Part shown: positions 8,151-17,348 of the stretch, piece by piece | Layout: each line of letters starts with the position of its first letter | Position numbering within the stretch: the stretch's first letter is position 1 | DNA from: Thiobacillus sp. | GTDB lineage: Bacteria; Pseudomonadota; Gammaproteobacteria; Burkholderiales; Thiobacillaceae | Assembly (NCBI RefSeq): GCF_024708915.1 | Contig: NZ_JANJXQ010000004.1 | Location: 1 to 23,162 of the forward strand | Reading direction: 5' to 3' | Length of the DNA stretch: 23,162 bases | Notes under the pieces: model-generated | The model's input: only the letters and a program-made list of their open reading frames with translations | What the model was told of the DNA's origin: nothing | The model's database searches: none | Program-made: the position numbers and the translations under genes

Positions 8151-10865
8151 ATGCCTGACATCGACCAAGACAACCGCCCCGATCCCGACGCGCTGCTCGC
8201 CCGCATCGAGGCCGAAGCCGAGCGTGCGAAGAAGGGAAAACTGAGGGTCTTCTTCGGCGCCTGCCCCGGCGTGGGCAAGACCTACGGCATGCTGAGTGCG
8301 GCGCGCGCGCTGCACGAGCAGGGTGCCGAGGTGGTGGTGGGGGTGGTGGAGACGCATGGGCGTTCCGAAACCGCGCGCCTGGTGGAAGGCCTGGAGCTGC
8401 TGCCGCCCAAGCTCGTGGCCTATCAGGGGAAGGAACTCCGCGAGTTCGACCTGGATGCGGCGCTTGCCCGCAAACCCGCGCTCATCCTGGTGGACGAACT
8501 GGCGCATTCCAACGTCGCCGGCTCGCGCCATCCCAAGCGCTGGCAGGACGTCGAGGAACTGCTGGCGGCAGGCATCGACGTCTGGACCACGGTGAACGTG
8601 CAGCATCTGGAAAGCCTCAACGACATCGTCGGCGGCATCACCGGCATCCAGGTACGCGAGACCCTGCCGGACAGGGTGTTCGAGCAGGCCGACGAGGTCG
8701 CCCTGGTGGACCTGCCGCCGGACGAACTGCTGCAGCGGATGAAGGAAGGCAAGGTCTACCTGCCGCAACAGGCCGAGCGCGCCGTCCGCAACTTCTTCCG
8801 CAAGGGTAACCTGATCGCCCTGCGCGAACTGGCGCTGCGCCGCACCGCCGACCGGGTGGATGCGCAGATGCGGGAATACCGAGCCGACCGGGCCATCGAG
8901 ACGGTGTGGCAGACCAAGGAAAGGCTGCTGGTCTGCGTCGGCCCGGGCGCCGGCGGCGACCGCCTGGTGCGCGCTGCGGCCCGGCTTGCAGGAAACCTTC
9001 ATGCTGACTGGATCGCCGTCTACGTCGAGACGCCGGCGCTGCAGCGCCTGTCCGAGGCCAACCGCGACAAGATACTCAGGACGCTTGCCTTGGCCCGAGA
9101 ATTGGGCGCGGAGACCGCTACCCTGGCCGGCCAGGAAGACACCCAGACCCTGCTGGCCTATGCCATCAGCCGCAACGTCTCAAAGTTGGTGGTGGGCAAG
9201 AGTTTGCGCACCGGGCTGTCGCGGATGCTGCGCGCGCCCCTGTCGGATCGTCTTTCCGCATTGGCCCGCGATGTGGATGTCTACGTGGTGGCCCACGAGG
9301 AGGAGGCGGCACCCGCTGGCGAGGTGGTCGCGATGCCACTCGATCTGGAGCTGGAACCGGCGCCTGGGCGGAAGCTGCAAGGCTATGCCTGGGCCGGAGG
9401 CATCTGTGCCCTGACCACCGTGTTGGCCAAGCTGGTGTTGCCCTATTTCGATCTGGCCAACCTGATCATGTTCTACCTGGTGGGGGTGGTCTGGGTGGCA
9501 GCGCGCTACGGGCGGGGGCCGGCCATCCTGGGATCGGTGTTCAGCGTGCTGGCCTTCGACTTTTTTTTCGTTCCGCCTGCGCTATCGTTTACCGTCGCCG
9601 ACACCCGTTATCTGCTGACCTTCTTCATTATGCTGGCGGTGGCGCTGACCATCAGCACTCTCGCCGCCAATCTGCGCTACCAGGCGCGCATCGCCATGTA
9701 CCGGGAGCGCCGCACGCGGGCGCTCAACGAACTGGGCAAGGAGCTGGCCGGCGCCCTGATGGCGGAGCAGATCGTCGAAACGGCGAGGCACCATCTGGAA
9801 AGCCTGTTTCAGGCGAAGGTCTGCTTCCTACTGCCGGACGCCCAGGAAAAACTGTATTCGACTTCTCCGTTGCCCGAGCACAAGGACCTGCCCCTGGACC
9901 CGGCTATCGCCCAGTGGGTCTACGACCATCAGCAGCCTGCCGGCATGGGCACTCAGAGTCTGGCCGGCGCACCCATGTACTACCTGCCGCTGAAAGCACC
10001 CATGCGCACGCGCGGCGTACTGGCCCTGGAGCCGAGCCAGAAGCGACTGCTGTTTCTGCCGGAACAGGCGCGCATGCTGGAAACCCTGGCCGGCCAGATT
10101 GCGCTGGCCCTAGAGCGGGTGCATTTCGTGGAAGTCGCGCAGGATGCCCTGGTGCGGATGGAATCCGAACGGCTGCGCAACGGCCTGTTGTCCGCGCTGT
10201 CGCATGATCTGCGCACGCCGCTGACCGTACTGGCGGGCCTGGCTGATTCGCTGCCGCTGGCGGGCCCGCCCTTGCCCGCAGCGCAGGCGGAGATCGCCCA
10301 GGCGATCCGCGCCGAGTCGCTGCGCACCAGCATCCTGGTGAGTAACCTGATGGACATGGCGCGCCTGCAGGAAGGCCAGGTCCAGATCAAGCGTGAATGG
10401 CAGCCACTGGAGGAAGTCGTGGGCGCTTCGCTGCAGACCCTGGCCGTTCCGCTGGCGCGTCACGAGGTGGTCGTCGACCTGCCGGCGGACCTGCCGCTGC
10501 TGGCATTCGACAGCGTGCTGATGGAGCGGGTGTTCTGCAACCTGCTGGAGAACGCTGCGAAATACACGCCGGCCGGCAGCCGCATCGAGATCGGCGCCCG
10601 CAACGAGGGCGATCGCGTCACCATCACCGTCGCTGACAACGGACCCGGGCTGCCGCCCGGCCGCGAGGACAGCCTGTTCGAGAAATTCACCCGTGGCCAC
10701 GACGAATCCGCCGTGGCGGGCGTCGGCCTCGGCCTCGCCATCGTGCGCGCCATCGTCGAAGCGCATAAAGGAACGGTCAGGGGCGAGAACCGTCCGCAAG
10801 GCGGCGCCCGCTTCGTCATCACCCTGCCCGTCGGCGAGCCGCCTGTCGTTCCCCCGGAGACCTGA
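8151..10865 (+). CDS. kdpD: Sensor histidine kinase KdpD
   Basis: KdpD is the inner-membrane sensor of K+ limitation that phosphorylates KdpE. The 904-residue product shows all domains. The N-terminal KdpD domain has Walker A GACPGVGKT (36-44) and the region LVDELAHSNV. A universal-stress-protein domain (about 255-375) includes LLVCVGPGAGGDRLVR. Four close-packed transmembrane helices (about 405-505) are followed by a GAF-type domain (about 530-650). The HisKA domain has the phosphoacceptor H685 in LSHDLRTPLT. The HATPase domain has N-box NLLENAAKYT from about 797, DNGPGLP near 829 and GVGLGLAI near 857. The ribosome site is weak (only GAG before the ATG), so low expression or coupling to the zinc-finger gene is possible. 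A run of eight T at 9561-9568 lies inside codons for DFFF. Confidence 0.97.
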   Translation: MPDIDQDNRPDPDALLARIEAEAERAKKGKLRVFFGACPGVGKTYGMLSAARALHEQGAEVVVGVVETHGRSETARLVEGLELLPPKLVAYQGKELREFDLDAALARKPALILVDELAHSNVAGSRHPKRWQDVEELLAAGIDVWTTVNVQHLESLNDIVGGITGIQVRETLPDRVFEQADEVALVDLPPDELLQRMKEGKVYLPQQAERAVRNFFRKGNLIALRELALRRTADRVDAQMREYRADRAIETVWQTKERLLVCVGPGAGGDRLVRAAARLAGNLHADWIAVYVETPALQRLSEANRDKILRTLALARELGAETATLAGQEDTQTLLAYAISRNVSKLVVGKSLRTGLSRMLRAPLSDRLSALARDVDVYVVAHEEEAAPAGEVVAMPLDLELEPAPGRKLQGYAWAGGICALTTVLAKLVLPYFDLANLIMFYLVGVVWVAARYGRGPAILGSVFSVLAFDFFFVPPALSFTVADTRYLLTFFIMLAVALTISTLAANLRYQARIAMYRERRTRALNELGKELAGALMAEQIVETARHHLESLFQAKVCFLLPDAQEKLYSTSPLPEHKDLPLDPAIAQWVYDHQQPAGMGTQSLAGAPMYYLPLKAPMRTRGVLALEPSQKRLLFLPEQARMLETLAGQIALALERVHFVEVAQDALVRMESERLRNGLLSALSHDLRTPLTVLAGLADSLPLAGPPLPAAQAEIAQAIRAESLRTSILVSNLMDMARLQEGQVQIKREWQPLEEVVGASLQTLAVPLARHEVVVDLPADLPLLAFDSVLMERVFCNLLENAAKYTPAGSRIEIGARNEGDRVTITVADNGPGLPPGREDSLFEKFTRGHDESAVAGVGLGLAIVRAIVEAHKGTVRGENRPQGGARFVITLPVGEPPVVPPET

Positions 10866-10870
10866 ACCTG

Positions 10871-11575
10871 ATGGACACCCCGCACGCCGCTTCGCCCACT
10901 GTGGTCGTCATCGAGGACGAGCCGCAGATCCGCCGCTTCGTCCGTACTGCGCTGGAAGCCGAGGGCTGCCACGTGGTGGAGGCCGCCACTGGAGAGCGGG
11001 GCCTGATCGAGGCAGGCACGCGTAAGCCCGACCTGGTCATCCTCGACCTTGGCCTGCCGGACCGGGACGGCGTCGACGTGGTGCACGATCTGCGCAACTG
11101 GTCCGCTGTCCCCATCCTCATCCTGTCGGCCCGGGTCGACGAAACCGACAAGGTGGCTGCCCTCGACGCGGGTGCGGACGACTATCTGACCAAGCCATTC
11201 GGCGTGGCGGAACTGCTGGCACGCGTACGCGCGCTGCTGCGCCGCACGCGGATGGCCGGCAGCGAAGGGCCGCTAGTTATCTTCGGCGAAGTCGCAGTGG
11301 ATCTGGCTCGCCGCCAGGTTACCCGGGACGGCGCAGAAATCCACCTCACTCCCATCGAATACCGGTTGCTGGCCCTGCTCATCGCCAATACCGGCCGAGT
11401 GCTCACCCACCGGCAACTGCTGCGCGAAGTCTGGGGTCCCAGCCACGCCGAGGACACCCACTACCTGCGCGTCTACATGACGGGCCTGCGCCGCAAGCTG
11501 GAGGAGAACCCGGCCCAGCCTCGCCACATTCGCACTGAGTCCGGAGTGGGCTATCGCCTCGTGACCGACATGTAA
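10871..11575 (+). CDS. kdpE: Response regulator KdpE (OmpR/PhoB type)
   Basis: KdpE binds and activates the kdp promoter when phosphorylated by KdpD. The 234-residue product has a receiver domain (about 10-125) with acidic pocket E15/D16, phosphoacceptor D59 in VILDLGLPD, ILSAR and the conserved Lys in DDYLTKPFG. A winged-helix Trans_reg_C domain (about 135-234) carries LTPIEYRLLALL, VLTHRQLLREVWGP, THYLRVYMTGLRRKLE and ESGVGYRL. The start is 5 nt after the kdpD stop, with GGAGA 11-15 nt upstream, so kdpDE is a coupled pair. The KdpE-like box at 1874-1892 is its likely target. Confidence 0.97.
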   Translation: MDTPHAASPTVVVIEDEPQIRRFVRTALEAEGCHVVEAATGERGLIEAGTRKPDLVILDLGLPDRDGVDVVHDLRNWSAVPILILSARVDETDKVAALDAGADDYLTKPFGVAELLARVRALLRRTRMAGSEGPLVIFGEVAVDLARRQVTRDGAEIHLTPIEYRLLALLIANTGRVLTHRQLLREVWGPSHAEDTHYLRVYMTGLRRKLEENPAQPRHIRTESGVGYRLVTDM

Positions 11576-11578
11576 TGG

Positions 11579-11597
11579 GGGCGTGTTCCGCACGCCC
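11579..11597 (+). terminator. Hairpin directly after kdpE; possible weak terminator
   Basis: GGGCGTG (11579-11585) pairs with CACGCCC (11591-11597) around a 5-nt loop, starting 3 nt after the kdpE stop. There is no T-run behind it, so it is not a classical intrinsic terminator. It may stabilise the 3' end of the kdpDE mRNA or act with Rho. Confidence 0.3.
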
Positions 11598-11636
11598 GCC
11601 ACCTTCACGGTTGCCACCCTGGTTGTCCGCTTCTGG

Positions 11637-11665
11637 CTGATAACCATGACGGTCATGGCGATCAG
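11637..11665. repeat. 29-bp interrupted palindrome between kdpE and tamA
   Basis: Outer arms CTGAT (11637-11641) and ATCAG (11661-11665) flank perfect inner arms CCATGAC (11644-11650) and GTCATGG (11652-11658), with a single central G. Twenty-four of the 28 paired positions match; only the two-base joints (AA and CG) do not. This symmetry suits a dimeric regulator's operator or an RNA hairpin. No T-run follows. A further small hairpin (TGGCCG 11682-11687 / CGGCCA 11692-11697) lies downstream in the same 226-nt spacer. Confidence 0.5.
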
Positions 11666-11742
11666 TGAGACCGTCTGGAATTGGCCGGTAACGGCCACAT
11701 AGTTTCTATCCCTCTGCTGGCAGTCCGCCTCCCCCACAGCTT

Positions 11743-11771
11743 TTGCCCGATCCCAACCCACCCCCTAGAAT
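11743..11771 (+). promoter_or_regulatory. Putative sigma70 promoter of tamAB
   Basis: TTGCCC (11743-11748) and TAGAAT (11766-11771) are separated by 17 nt, a good sigma70 arrangement. Transcription would start near 11778 and give a leader of about 24 nt before the TTG start of tamA. Confidence 0.55.
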
Positions 11772-11801
11772 GGACTGACCTCTTCTTCCGCGTGGATCGT
11801 C

Positions 11802-13538
11802 TTGCCTGCTCGCTTTTGCAAAACCTTGCTCTTCCTTGCCGCGCTCGCCGCGCTGCCGGCCTACGCGCTAACGGTGGAGGTGCAGGCTCCCGATGAACTC
11901 AAGGCACTCCTGACGCAGCATCTGGAAACGGCACGGGCGGCACGCTCGGGCGAAAAGCCCGATGCCGAGGAAGTCGCGCGGCTGCAGCGGCAGAGCGAGC
12001 TGACGGCGCGCGACCTCTTGGCGACCGAAGGCTATTTTTCGCCGCGGGTGGACAGCGTGGTGGAACGCTCGGGCGGCGACTGGCGGGTAACTTACCGGGT
12101 TGACCCCGGTGCGCGCACGCGGGTGCGCAGCGTGAAGCTGGCCTTCGGCGGCGCCTTGAAAACGCGGCTTGATGCGGCCAGCCTGCGAGGGCGCATCGAA
12201 CGCAGCTTTACGTTGAAGCAGGGCATGCCGTTTCGCCAGGCGGACTGGGAGGCGGCCAAGCTGGCGGTGCTGCGGCCCCTGCTGGCGGGCGCCTATCCGG
12301 CGGCGCAGATCGAGTCGAGCGAGGCGCGCATCGATCCCGCCGCACAGGCGGCGGACCTGACCCTGACGGTCGACAGCGGGCCTGCCTTCTTCTACGGCCA
12401 GCCGGCCATCAGCGGCAGCCAGCGCTATCCCGAGTCGATCATCCGCAACCTCAATCCGGTCAAGCCCGGCAAGCCGGTTCGCCAGCAGGATCTGCTGGAC
12501 TATCAGATGGCGCTCGAATCCAGCGGCTATTATGCGCAGGCCACGGTACACATCGAGCCCGATCCGGCGCTGGCGGCGGCGGTGCCGCTCCGGGTCGAGG
12601 TGGTGGAGCGGCCGCAGAAGCTGTTCAGCGTGGGGGCCGGTGTCAGTACCGATACCGGCGCGCGGGTGCAGGCGTCGTGGCTGGATCGCGACATCCTGGA
12701 CCGCGGCATGCGTCTCAAGCTCGATGCGCGCCTGGAAACCATGCGCCAGACCGGGGCGGCGGAACTGGCCTGGCCGCGCACGACCAAAGGCTACGAACAC
12801 AGCCTCGGCGTGCAGCTCAAGCAGGAAGACATCAAGGGGCAGGAAACCCGTTCCACGGTATTGGCGGCCAAGCGCGGCCGCACGCGCGGGCAGATCGAAT
12901 CGACCCTGTCGCTGCAATACCAGACCGAACAGCAGAGCATTGCCGACGTGCTGGACGTGCGCAACCAGGCGCTGGTGGCCAACTATGCGTGGACAAAGCG
13001 CACGGTCGGACGCGCGTTCTATCCGCGGCGCGGCTACGTGCTGAGCCTGCAGGGCGGCGGAGCGGCCGAGGCCTTGCTGTCGGACACCGACTTCGTCCGG
13101 CTGTACGGCCGCCATACCCAGTATTTCCGCGCCGGCAGCAGTGGCCGGCTGATCCTGCGCGGCGAATTCGGCAGCGTGCTGGCGGACACCCGCGACGGCA
13201 TCCCCACCGATTTCCTGTTCCGTGCCGGCGGCGACAATTCGGTGCGCGGCTATGCCTATCAGAGCCTGGGCCGCACGCTCACCGGCGGGGTGGCATCGGT
13301 GCGCTATCTCGCCACCGGCAGTGTCGAATACAACTATTTTTTCAACCGTGACTGGGGCATGGCGCTGTTCGTCGATGCCGGCGACGCGGCCGACAGCCCG
13401 GGCGCCCTGTCGCCGGTGTTCGGCTACGGCACGGGCGTGCGCTATCGCTCCCCGGTCGGGCCGGTGAATCTCGACCTCGCCTATGGCGAAGCCACCGCCA
13501 AATTCCGTCTGCATTTCTCGCTCGGAGTATCGTTTTGA
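11802..13538 (+). CDS. tamA: Translocation and assembly module outer-membrane protein TamA (Omp85/BamA family)
   Basis: TamA is an Omp85-family outer-membrane protein that, with TamB, helps insert some beta-barrel proteins and takes part in moving lipid across the envelope. The 578-residue product matches E. coli TamA in length (577). It has a signal peptide (residues 1-22, ending PAYA), three POTRA domains (about 23-265) and a 16-stranded barrel (about 270-578). Barrel motifs include FLFRAGGDNSVRGYAYQSLG (the conserved VRGY of loop 6) and the closing LHFSLGVSF with C-terminal Phe. The start is taken as TTG 11802: the frame is closed by TAG at 11766, no ATG or GTG lies between, and the signal peptide begins here. 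The ribosome site is weak. The last 4 nt overlap tamB. Confidence 0.94.
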   Translation: MPARFCKTLLFLAALAALPAYALTVEVQAPDELKALLTQHLETARAARSGEKPDAEEVARLQRQSELTARDLLATEGYFSPRVDSVVERSGGDWRVTYRVDPGARTRVRSVKLAFGGALKTRLDAASLRGRIERSFTLKQGMPFRQADWEAAKLAVLRPLLAGAYPAAQIESSEARIDPAAQAADLTLTVDSGPAFFYGQPAISGSQRYPESIIRNLNPVKPGKPVRQQDLLDYQMALESSGYYAQATVHIEPDPALAAAVPLRVEVVERPQKLFSVGAGVSTDTGARVQASWLDRDILDRGMRLKLDARLETMRQTGAAELAWPRTTKGYEHSLGVQLKQEDIKGQETRSTVLAAKRGRTRGQIESTLSLQYQTEQQSIADVLDVRNQALVANYAWTKRTVGRAFYPRRGYVLSLQGGGAAEALLSDTDFVRLYGRHTQYFRAGSSGRLILRGEFGSVLADTRDGIPTDFLFRAGGDNSVRGYAYQSLGRTLTGGVASVRYLATGSVEYNYFFNRDWGMALFVDAGDAADSPGALSPVFGYGTGVRYRSPVGPVNLDLAYGEATAKFRLHFSLGVSF

Positions 13539-16500
13539 GGCGCGCCGCCCGGTGGCTGCTGGGCCTGTTTGCACTGCTGGGCCTGCTGCTCGCGGCGGGC
13601 GCCTTTCTGGCGGGCACGGCCACCGGGTTCCGCTGGCTGAGCGGAACAGCGGCGAGCTTGAGCGGCGGCCGGGTGCAGATCGAAGGCGTCGAGGGCCATC
13701 TCGGTGTGCCGCTCGGCATCCGCAAACTGACGATCGCCACCGCCGCCCGGCGCATCGAAATCGAGGCTATCCGCCTCGAATGGCAGCCGCGCGCGCTGTG
13801 GCAGCGCCGGCTCGATGTCGACCTGCTGGCGGCGCGCAGTGCGCGGGTGACGATCCTGAAGCCCGACCCCACGCCGCCACAATTGCCGCGCAGCCTGCGC
13901 CTGCCGCTCGATGTGCAGGTGCGCACATTCGACCTGGCACAGTTGGAGATCGTCGATGCCGGTGCACGCCTGACGTTCGGTGCGCTGCGCGGGCGGCTCG
14001 ACGACGACGGCCAGCGCTATCGCCTGACCCAGGCAAGCGTAACCTCGCCGTGGGCCGGGCTGCAGGGACAAGTCGAGATCGGCAAGGATGCGCCATTTGC
14101 CTTGCAGGGGCGCATCGACGCCGTGCGCAATGAACCGGTGCCGATAACGGCCCGGCTCGGTCTGGCCGGCACCCTGGCAGCATTGCAATTCAGGCTCGAT
14201 GCCGAAGCGGAAAGCATGCGCATGATGGCCAGCGGCGAAGCCGCGCCGTTCGCGCGCGTGCGCCTGCCCAGATTGCTGGTGAGCGGGCAGGGGATCGACC
14301 CGCGGCTGTTCGTGACGGACGCGCCGGCTGCCGATCTGGCGTTTTCCGGGGTATTCGAGGGGCGTGCCGGCGAGCGCCTGCTCGGCACCTTCAGCCTGAC
14401 CAACCGGCTGGCCGGCCGGCTCGACCAGCACCGGCTGCCGCTGGCCAACCTGACCGGGGCGGTGGCGGGCGACATGACCGATGCGGATTTCAGCGTGCTG
14501 GCGATCGATCTGGGTGCAGCCGGGCAACTCACGGGAATAGGCCAGTGGCGCAATGGCCGCTTTGCGCTCGATCTCGCCAGCCCGCGCCTCGATCTGGCTG
14601 GCCTGCACCGCGATCTCTACGCCACGCGCCTGCGCACGACGCTGCAACTGGCCGGCGATGCCGCGCGCCAGACGCTCGACGCCGAGGTGGACGAAGCCTG
14701 GGGGCAAGGACGTTTCACGCTGAGCCATGCCGATTCGGGCTTGCGGCTGGAAGCGGCGAATTTCAGCGGCCAGGCCGGTCGGCTGACGGCGAAAGGCATG
14801 CTGCAGCTCGACGCCAGCCGCGCGTTTTCCGCCGAATTCGACGCCACGCAGATCAATCCAGCACGCTTCGGACGGTTTCCGCGCGCGCGGCTCAACGCGC
14901 GCGGCCAGGTGAGCGGCGCGCTGCTGCCCGACCTGCGGATGCAGACGCAATTCACCCTGCCGCCGGGCGAACTCGAGGGCCGACCGGTCCGCGGGCAGGG
15001 GCGCTTGCGCTACGAAAACCGGCATCTGACCGACGCCGATATCGATCTCGATATCGCCGGCAACCGGGCGCAGCTGACGGGCGCCTATGGCCGTGCCGGC
15101 GACCGCCTGCGGTGGGACGTCGACGCGCCCGCGCTGGCGCGGCTGAACCTGGGACTGGCCGGGCGGCTGACCAGCACGGGCAGTGCCGGCGGCGACCCTG
15201 CCCAGTTGCAGATTGACGCGAAGGTGGCGGCCAGCGGCCTGCGCCTGCCGGGCGACATCGCGGCCGATAGCCTGGATCTGCAGCTCGAACTGCAGGCGGC
15301 TGCGGCCGGCGCGTTCAACGGCCGGCTCGACGCACGCGGGGTGCGCCTGGCCGGGCAGCGCCTGAGTGCCATCCAGGCAGACCTGCAAGGCCGCCGCAAC
15401 GCGCACACGCTGTCGCTCGACGCCCGCCTGCCTGCCTGGCGGGTGACGGCGAGTCTCGCCGGCGGACTGGACGCCACGCAGATGTCGTGGCGCGGGCAGT
15501 TGAACCGGGCCGAGGTGGAGGGCGCCTGGCCGATGCGGCTGAGCGCGCCCGCTGCGCTGACGCTGTCGCGCGAACGGCAGCAGATAAACGATCTGGTGCT
15601 GGCGCTGGCGGGCGGACAAGTCAACGTGGTGCAGATCGACCGTCAGGGCGCGCAGCTGGCCACGCGCGGAAGCCTGGTCAACCTGCCGCTGACGCCCGTG
15701 CTCGGCCTGCTGGAAAAGCCGTTGCCGTTCACCACCGACCTGCGGGTGAATGGCGACTGGAGCCTGCGCCTGGGCACTACGCTCGATGGCCAGGCGCGCC
15801 TGCTGCGCCAGAGCGGCGATGTGCACCTGACCGAGCCGGCGATGAATCTGGGACTGACCGCGCTCGCGCTGAATTTTCGTGCCGACGCCAGCCGCGTCAC
15901 CGCCCGCCTCGAAGCCGATACCCGCGAGGCCGGACAGGTGCGTGCCGAAGGGCGCGCCACGCTCGAACGCACGGGCGCCGCCTTCAGCTTGTTGCGCAGC
16001 GCGCCGCTGGCATGGACGGCCACGCTCAACGTGCCCGACCTGCGTCTGGCCAGGCCTTTCCTGCCAGTCGGCATCCGGCTGGATGCGCGTCTGGCCGCGC
16101 AACTCGCGGGCAGCGGCAGCCTGGCGGCGCCGCGCATCGACGGCCTGATCGATGCCAGCGCGATCCGCTTTGCGATGCCGGAAGAAGGCATCGCCATCAC
16201 CGACGGCACGCTGCAACTGCTGCTCGCCGGCGACCGGGTGCGGGTGCAGCAGGGCGAGCTGAAAGGCCAGAGCGGACGCATCGTGGTGAGCGGCGAAGCG
16301 CAGCTGAAAAACCCGCAGGCTGGCCTCACGCTGGTCTTCGAGAAATTTGCCGCCACCAATCGCAGCGACCGCCGCGTGAGCGTGTCCGGCACGACCCGTC
16401 TCAATCTCGACCCGCAGCGCCTGCACCTCACCGGCGAACTCACCGCCGACCGCGCCCGGCTGGAAATGCCGGAGGCGAGCCGGCCCGTATTGTCGGCCGA

Positions 16501-17317
16501 TGTCGTCGTCATCGGCCAGTCGCCGCGTGAAAAGCCGGTCGCGCAGCGCTTCCCGCTGGCGCTCGATCTGACGCTCAGGCTGGGCGACGATTTCCTGTTC
16601 AAGGGCGGCGGGCTCGATGCGCGGCTGGGCGGCCGGTTGCGCGTGTTCACCGTAAGCCAGGCACCGCGCCAGGATCGCCCGCAGGGCGGGCGTCAGGCGG
16701 CGTTTCCCTCGCAGGTGCTGCGCGGCGAAGGCACGATCCAGGTGGAAGAAGGGCGCTACGCGGCCTATGCGCAGACGCTGGAGATCGAGCGCGGGGTGCT
16801 GCGCTTTGCCGGGCCGATCGACAACCCCGGGCTGGACGTGCTGGCGGTGCGCAAGAACCCGCGCGTCAAGGCCGGCGTGCAGGTCAGCGGCACGGTGCAG
16901 CGCCCGGTGGTGAAGCTGTATTCCGATCCGGTTCTGCCCGACACCGAAAAGCTCGCCTGGCTGGTGCTGGGGCACGGCCTGGAAAACAGCGGGCAGCAGG
17001 AATTCGTGCTGCTGCAGGTTGCGGCCGGTGCGCTGCTGAGCCAGGCCGAATCGGTAAACTTTCAGTCAAAACTGGCCGACGCGCTGGGCATCGACAGTTT
17101 CGACGTGCGCGCCGGCAGCGGCGAAGATTTCGCCGGCAGCGTGGTCAGTGTCGGCAAGCGCCTCTCGTCGCGCGCCATGCTGAGCTACGAGCAGAGCCTG
17201 GACGGGCTGAGCCAGGTGGTCAAGGTGCTGTACCAGCTGACGCCGCACGTGCGGCTGGAGGCGCAGGCCGGGCAGCAAAGCAGCTTCGACGCGTTTTACA
17301 GCCTGGAATACGACTGA
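13535..17317 (+). CDS. tamB: Translocation and assembly module inner-membrane protein TamB (DUF490, AsmA-like)
   Basis: TamB is anchored in the inner membrane and spans the periplasm as a long hydrophobic beta-taco groove reaching TamA. The 1260-residue product is the family's usual length (E. coli 1259). Residues about 6-28 form the signal anchor (WLLGLFALLGLLLAAGAFLA). The rest is a long run of short beta-strands with no cysteine-rich or catalytic motif. The C-terminal DUF490 domain covers about 900-1260, with GEGTIQVEEGRYAAY, GPIDNPGLDVLAVRK, LAWLVLGHGLE, a region with VSVGKRLSSR, and a final aromatic-rich strand. The start is TTG 13535, overlapping the tamA stop as TTGA, with GGAG at 13524-13527 as ribosome site. 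Very long antisense frames opposite it are GC-driven shadows. Confidence 0.93.
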   Translation: MRRAARWLLGLFALLGLLLAAGAFLAGTATGFRWLSGTAASLSGGRVQIEGVEGHLGVPLGIRKLTIATAARRIEIEAIRLEWQPRALWQRRLDVDLLAARSARVTILKPDPTPPQLPRSLRLPLDVQVRTFDLAQLEIVDAGARLTFGALRGRLDDDGQRYRLTQASVTSPWAGLQGQVEIGKDAPFALQGRIDAVRNEPVPITARLGLAGTLAALQFRLDAEAESMRMMASGEAAPFARVRLPRLLVSGQGIDPRLFVTDAPAADLAFSGVFEGRAGERLLGTFSLTNRLAGRLDQHRLPLANLTGAVAGDMTDADFSVLAIDLGAAGQLTGIGQWRNGRFALDLASPRLDLAGLHRDLYATRLRTTLQLAGDAARQTLDAEVDEAWGQGRFTLSHADSGLRLEAANFSGQAGRLTAKGMLQLDASRAFSAEFDATQINPARFGRFPRARLNARGQVSGALLPDLRMQTQFTLPPGELEGRPVRGQGRLRYENRHLTDADIDLDIAGNRAQLTGAYGRAGDRLRWDVDAPALARLNLGLAGRLTSTGSAGGDPAQLQIDAKVAASGLRLPGDIAADSLDLQLELQAAAAGAFNGRLDARGVRLAGQRLSAIQADLQGRRNAHTLSLDARLPAWRVTASLAGGLDATQMSWRGQLNRAEVEGAWPMRLSAPAALTLSRERQQINDLVLALAGGQVNVVQIDRQGAQLATRGSLVNLPLTPVLGLLEKPLPFTTDLRVNGDWSLRLGTTLDGQARLLRQSGDVHLTEPAMNLGLTALALNFRADASRVTARLEADTREAGQVRAEGRATLERTGAAFSLLRSAPLAWTATLNVPDLRLARPFLPVGIRLDARLAAQLAGSGSLAAPRIDGLIDASAIRFAMPEEGIAITDGTLQLLLAGDRVRVQQGELKGQSGRIVVSGEAQLKNPQAGLTLVFEKFAATNRSDRRVSVSGTTRLNLDPQRLHLTGELTADRARLEMPEASRPVLSADVVVIGQSPREKPVAQRFPLALDLTLRLGDDFLFKGGGLDARLGGRLRVFTVSQAPRQDRPQGGRQAAFPSQVLRGEGTIQVEEGRYAAYAQTLEIERGVLRFAGPIDNPGLDVLAVRKNPRVKAGVQVSGTVQRPVVKLYSDPVLPDTEKLAWLVLGHGLENSGQQEFVLLQVAAGALLSQAESVNFQSKLADALGIDSFDVRAGSGEDFAGSVVSVGKRLSSRAMLSYEQSLDGLSQVVKVLYQLTPHVRLEAQAGQQSSFDAFYSLEYD

Positions 17318-17336
17318 ATCCATCAAGCGGCGATGA

Positions 17337-17342
17337 TAGAAT
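17337..17342 (+). promoter_or_regulatory. Candidate -10 element ahead of the surE cluster
   Basis: TAGAAT (17337-17342) has a weak -35 partner CTGAAT (17314-17319) at 17-nt spacing, the latter overlapping the end of tamB. Transcription would start near 17349, which is exactly the ATG of a 22-codon upstream ORF, suggesting a leaderless transcript. Inferred from position and consensus only. Confidence 0.4.
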
Positions 17343-17348
17343 CCGGGC

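Noticed and set aside
9561..9568. A run of eight T inside kdpD as a possible slippage or frameshift site.
   Set aside because: It encodes consecutive Phe codons in a conserved transmembrane segment and the frame is correct on both sides. Nothing indicates programmed slippage.
11647..11703. An 18-codon plus-strand frame starting in the 29-bp palindrome.
   Set aside because: Too short, without a ribosome site, and better explained by the palindrome and the following small hairpin.
11868..13574. A 568-codon open frame on the minus strand opposite tamA.
   Set aside because: Low-complexity Arg/His/Gln-rich translation and exact overlap with a well-supported TamA; a GC shadow.
13481..16975. A very long open frame on the minus strand opposite tamB (over 1100 codons).
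   Set aside because: High GC makes stops rare in this antisense frame. The translation is rich in R, Q, H, A and G with no domain, and TamB fits the plus strand at full family length.
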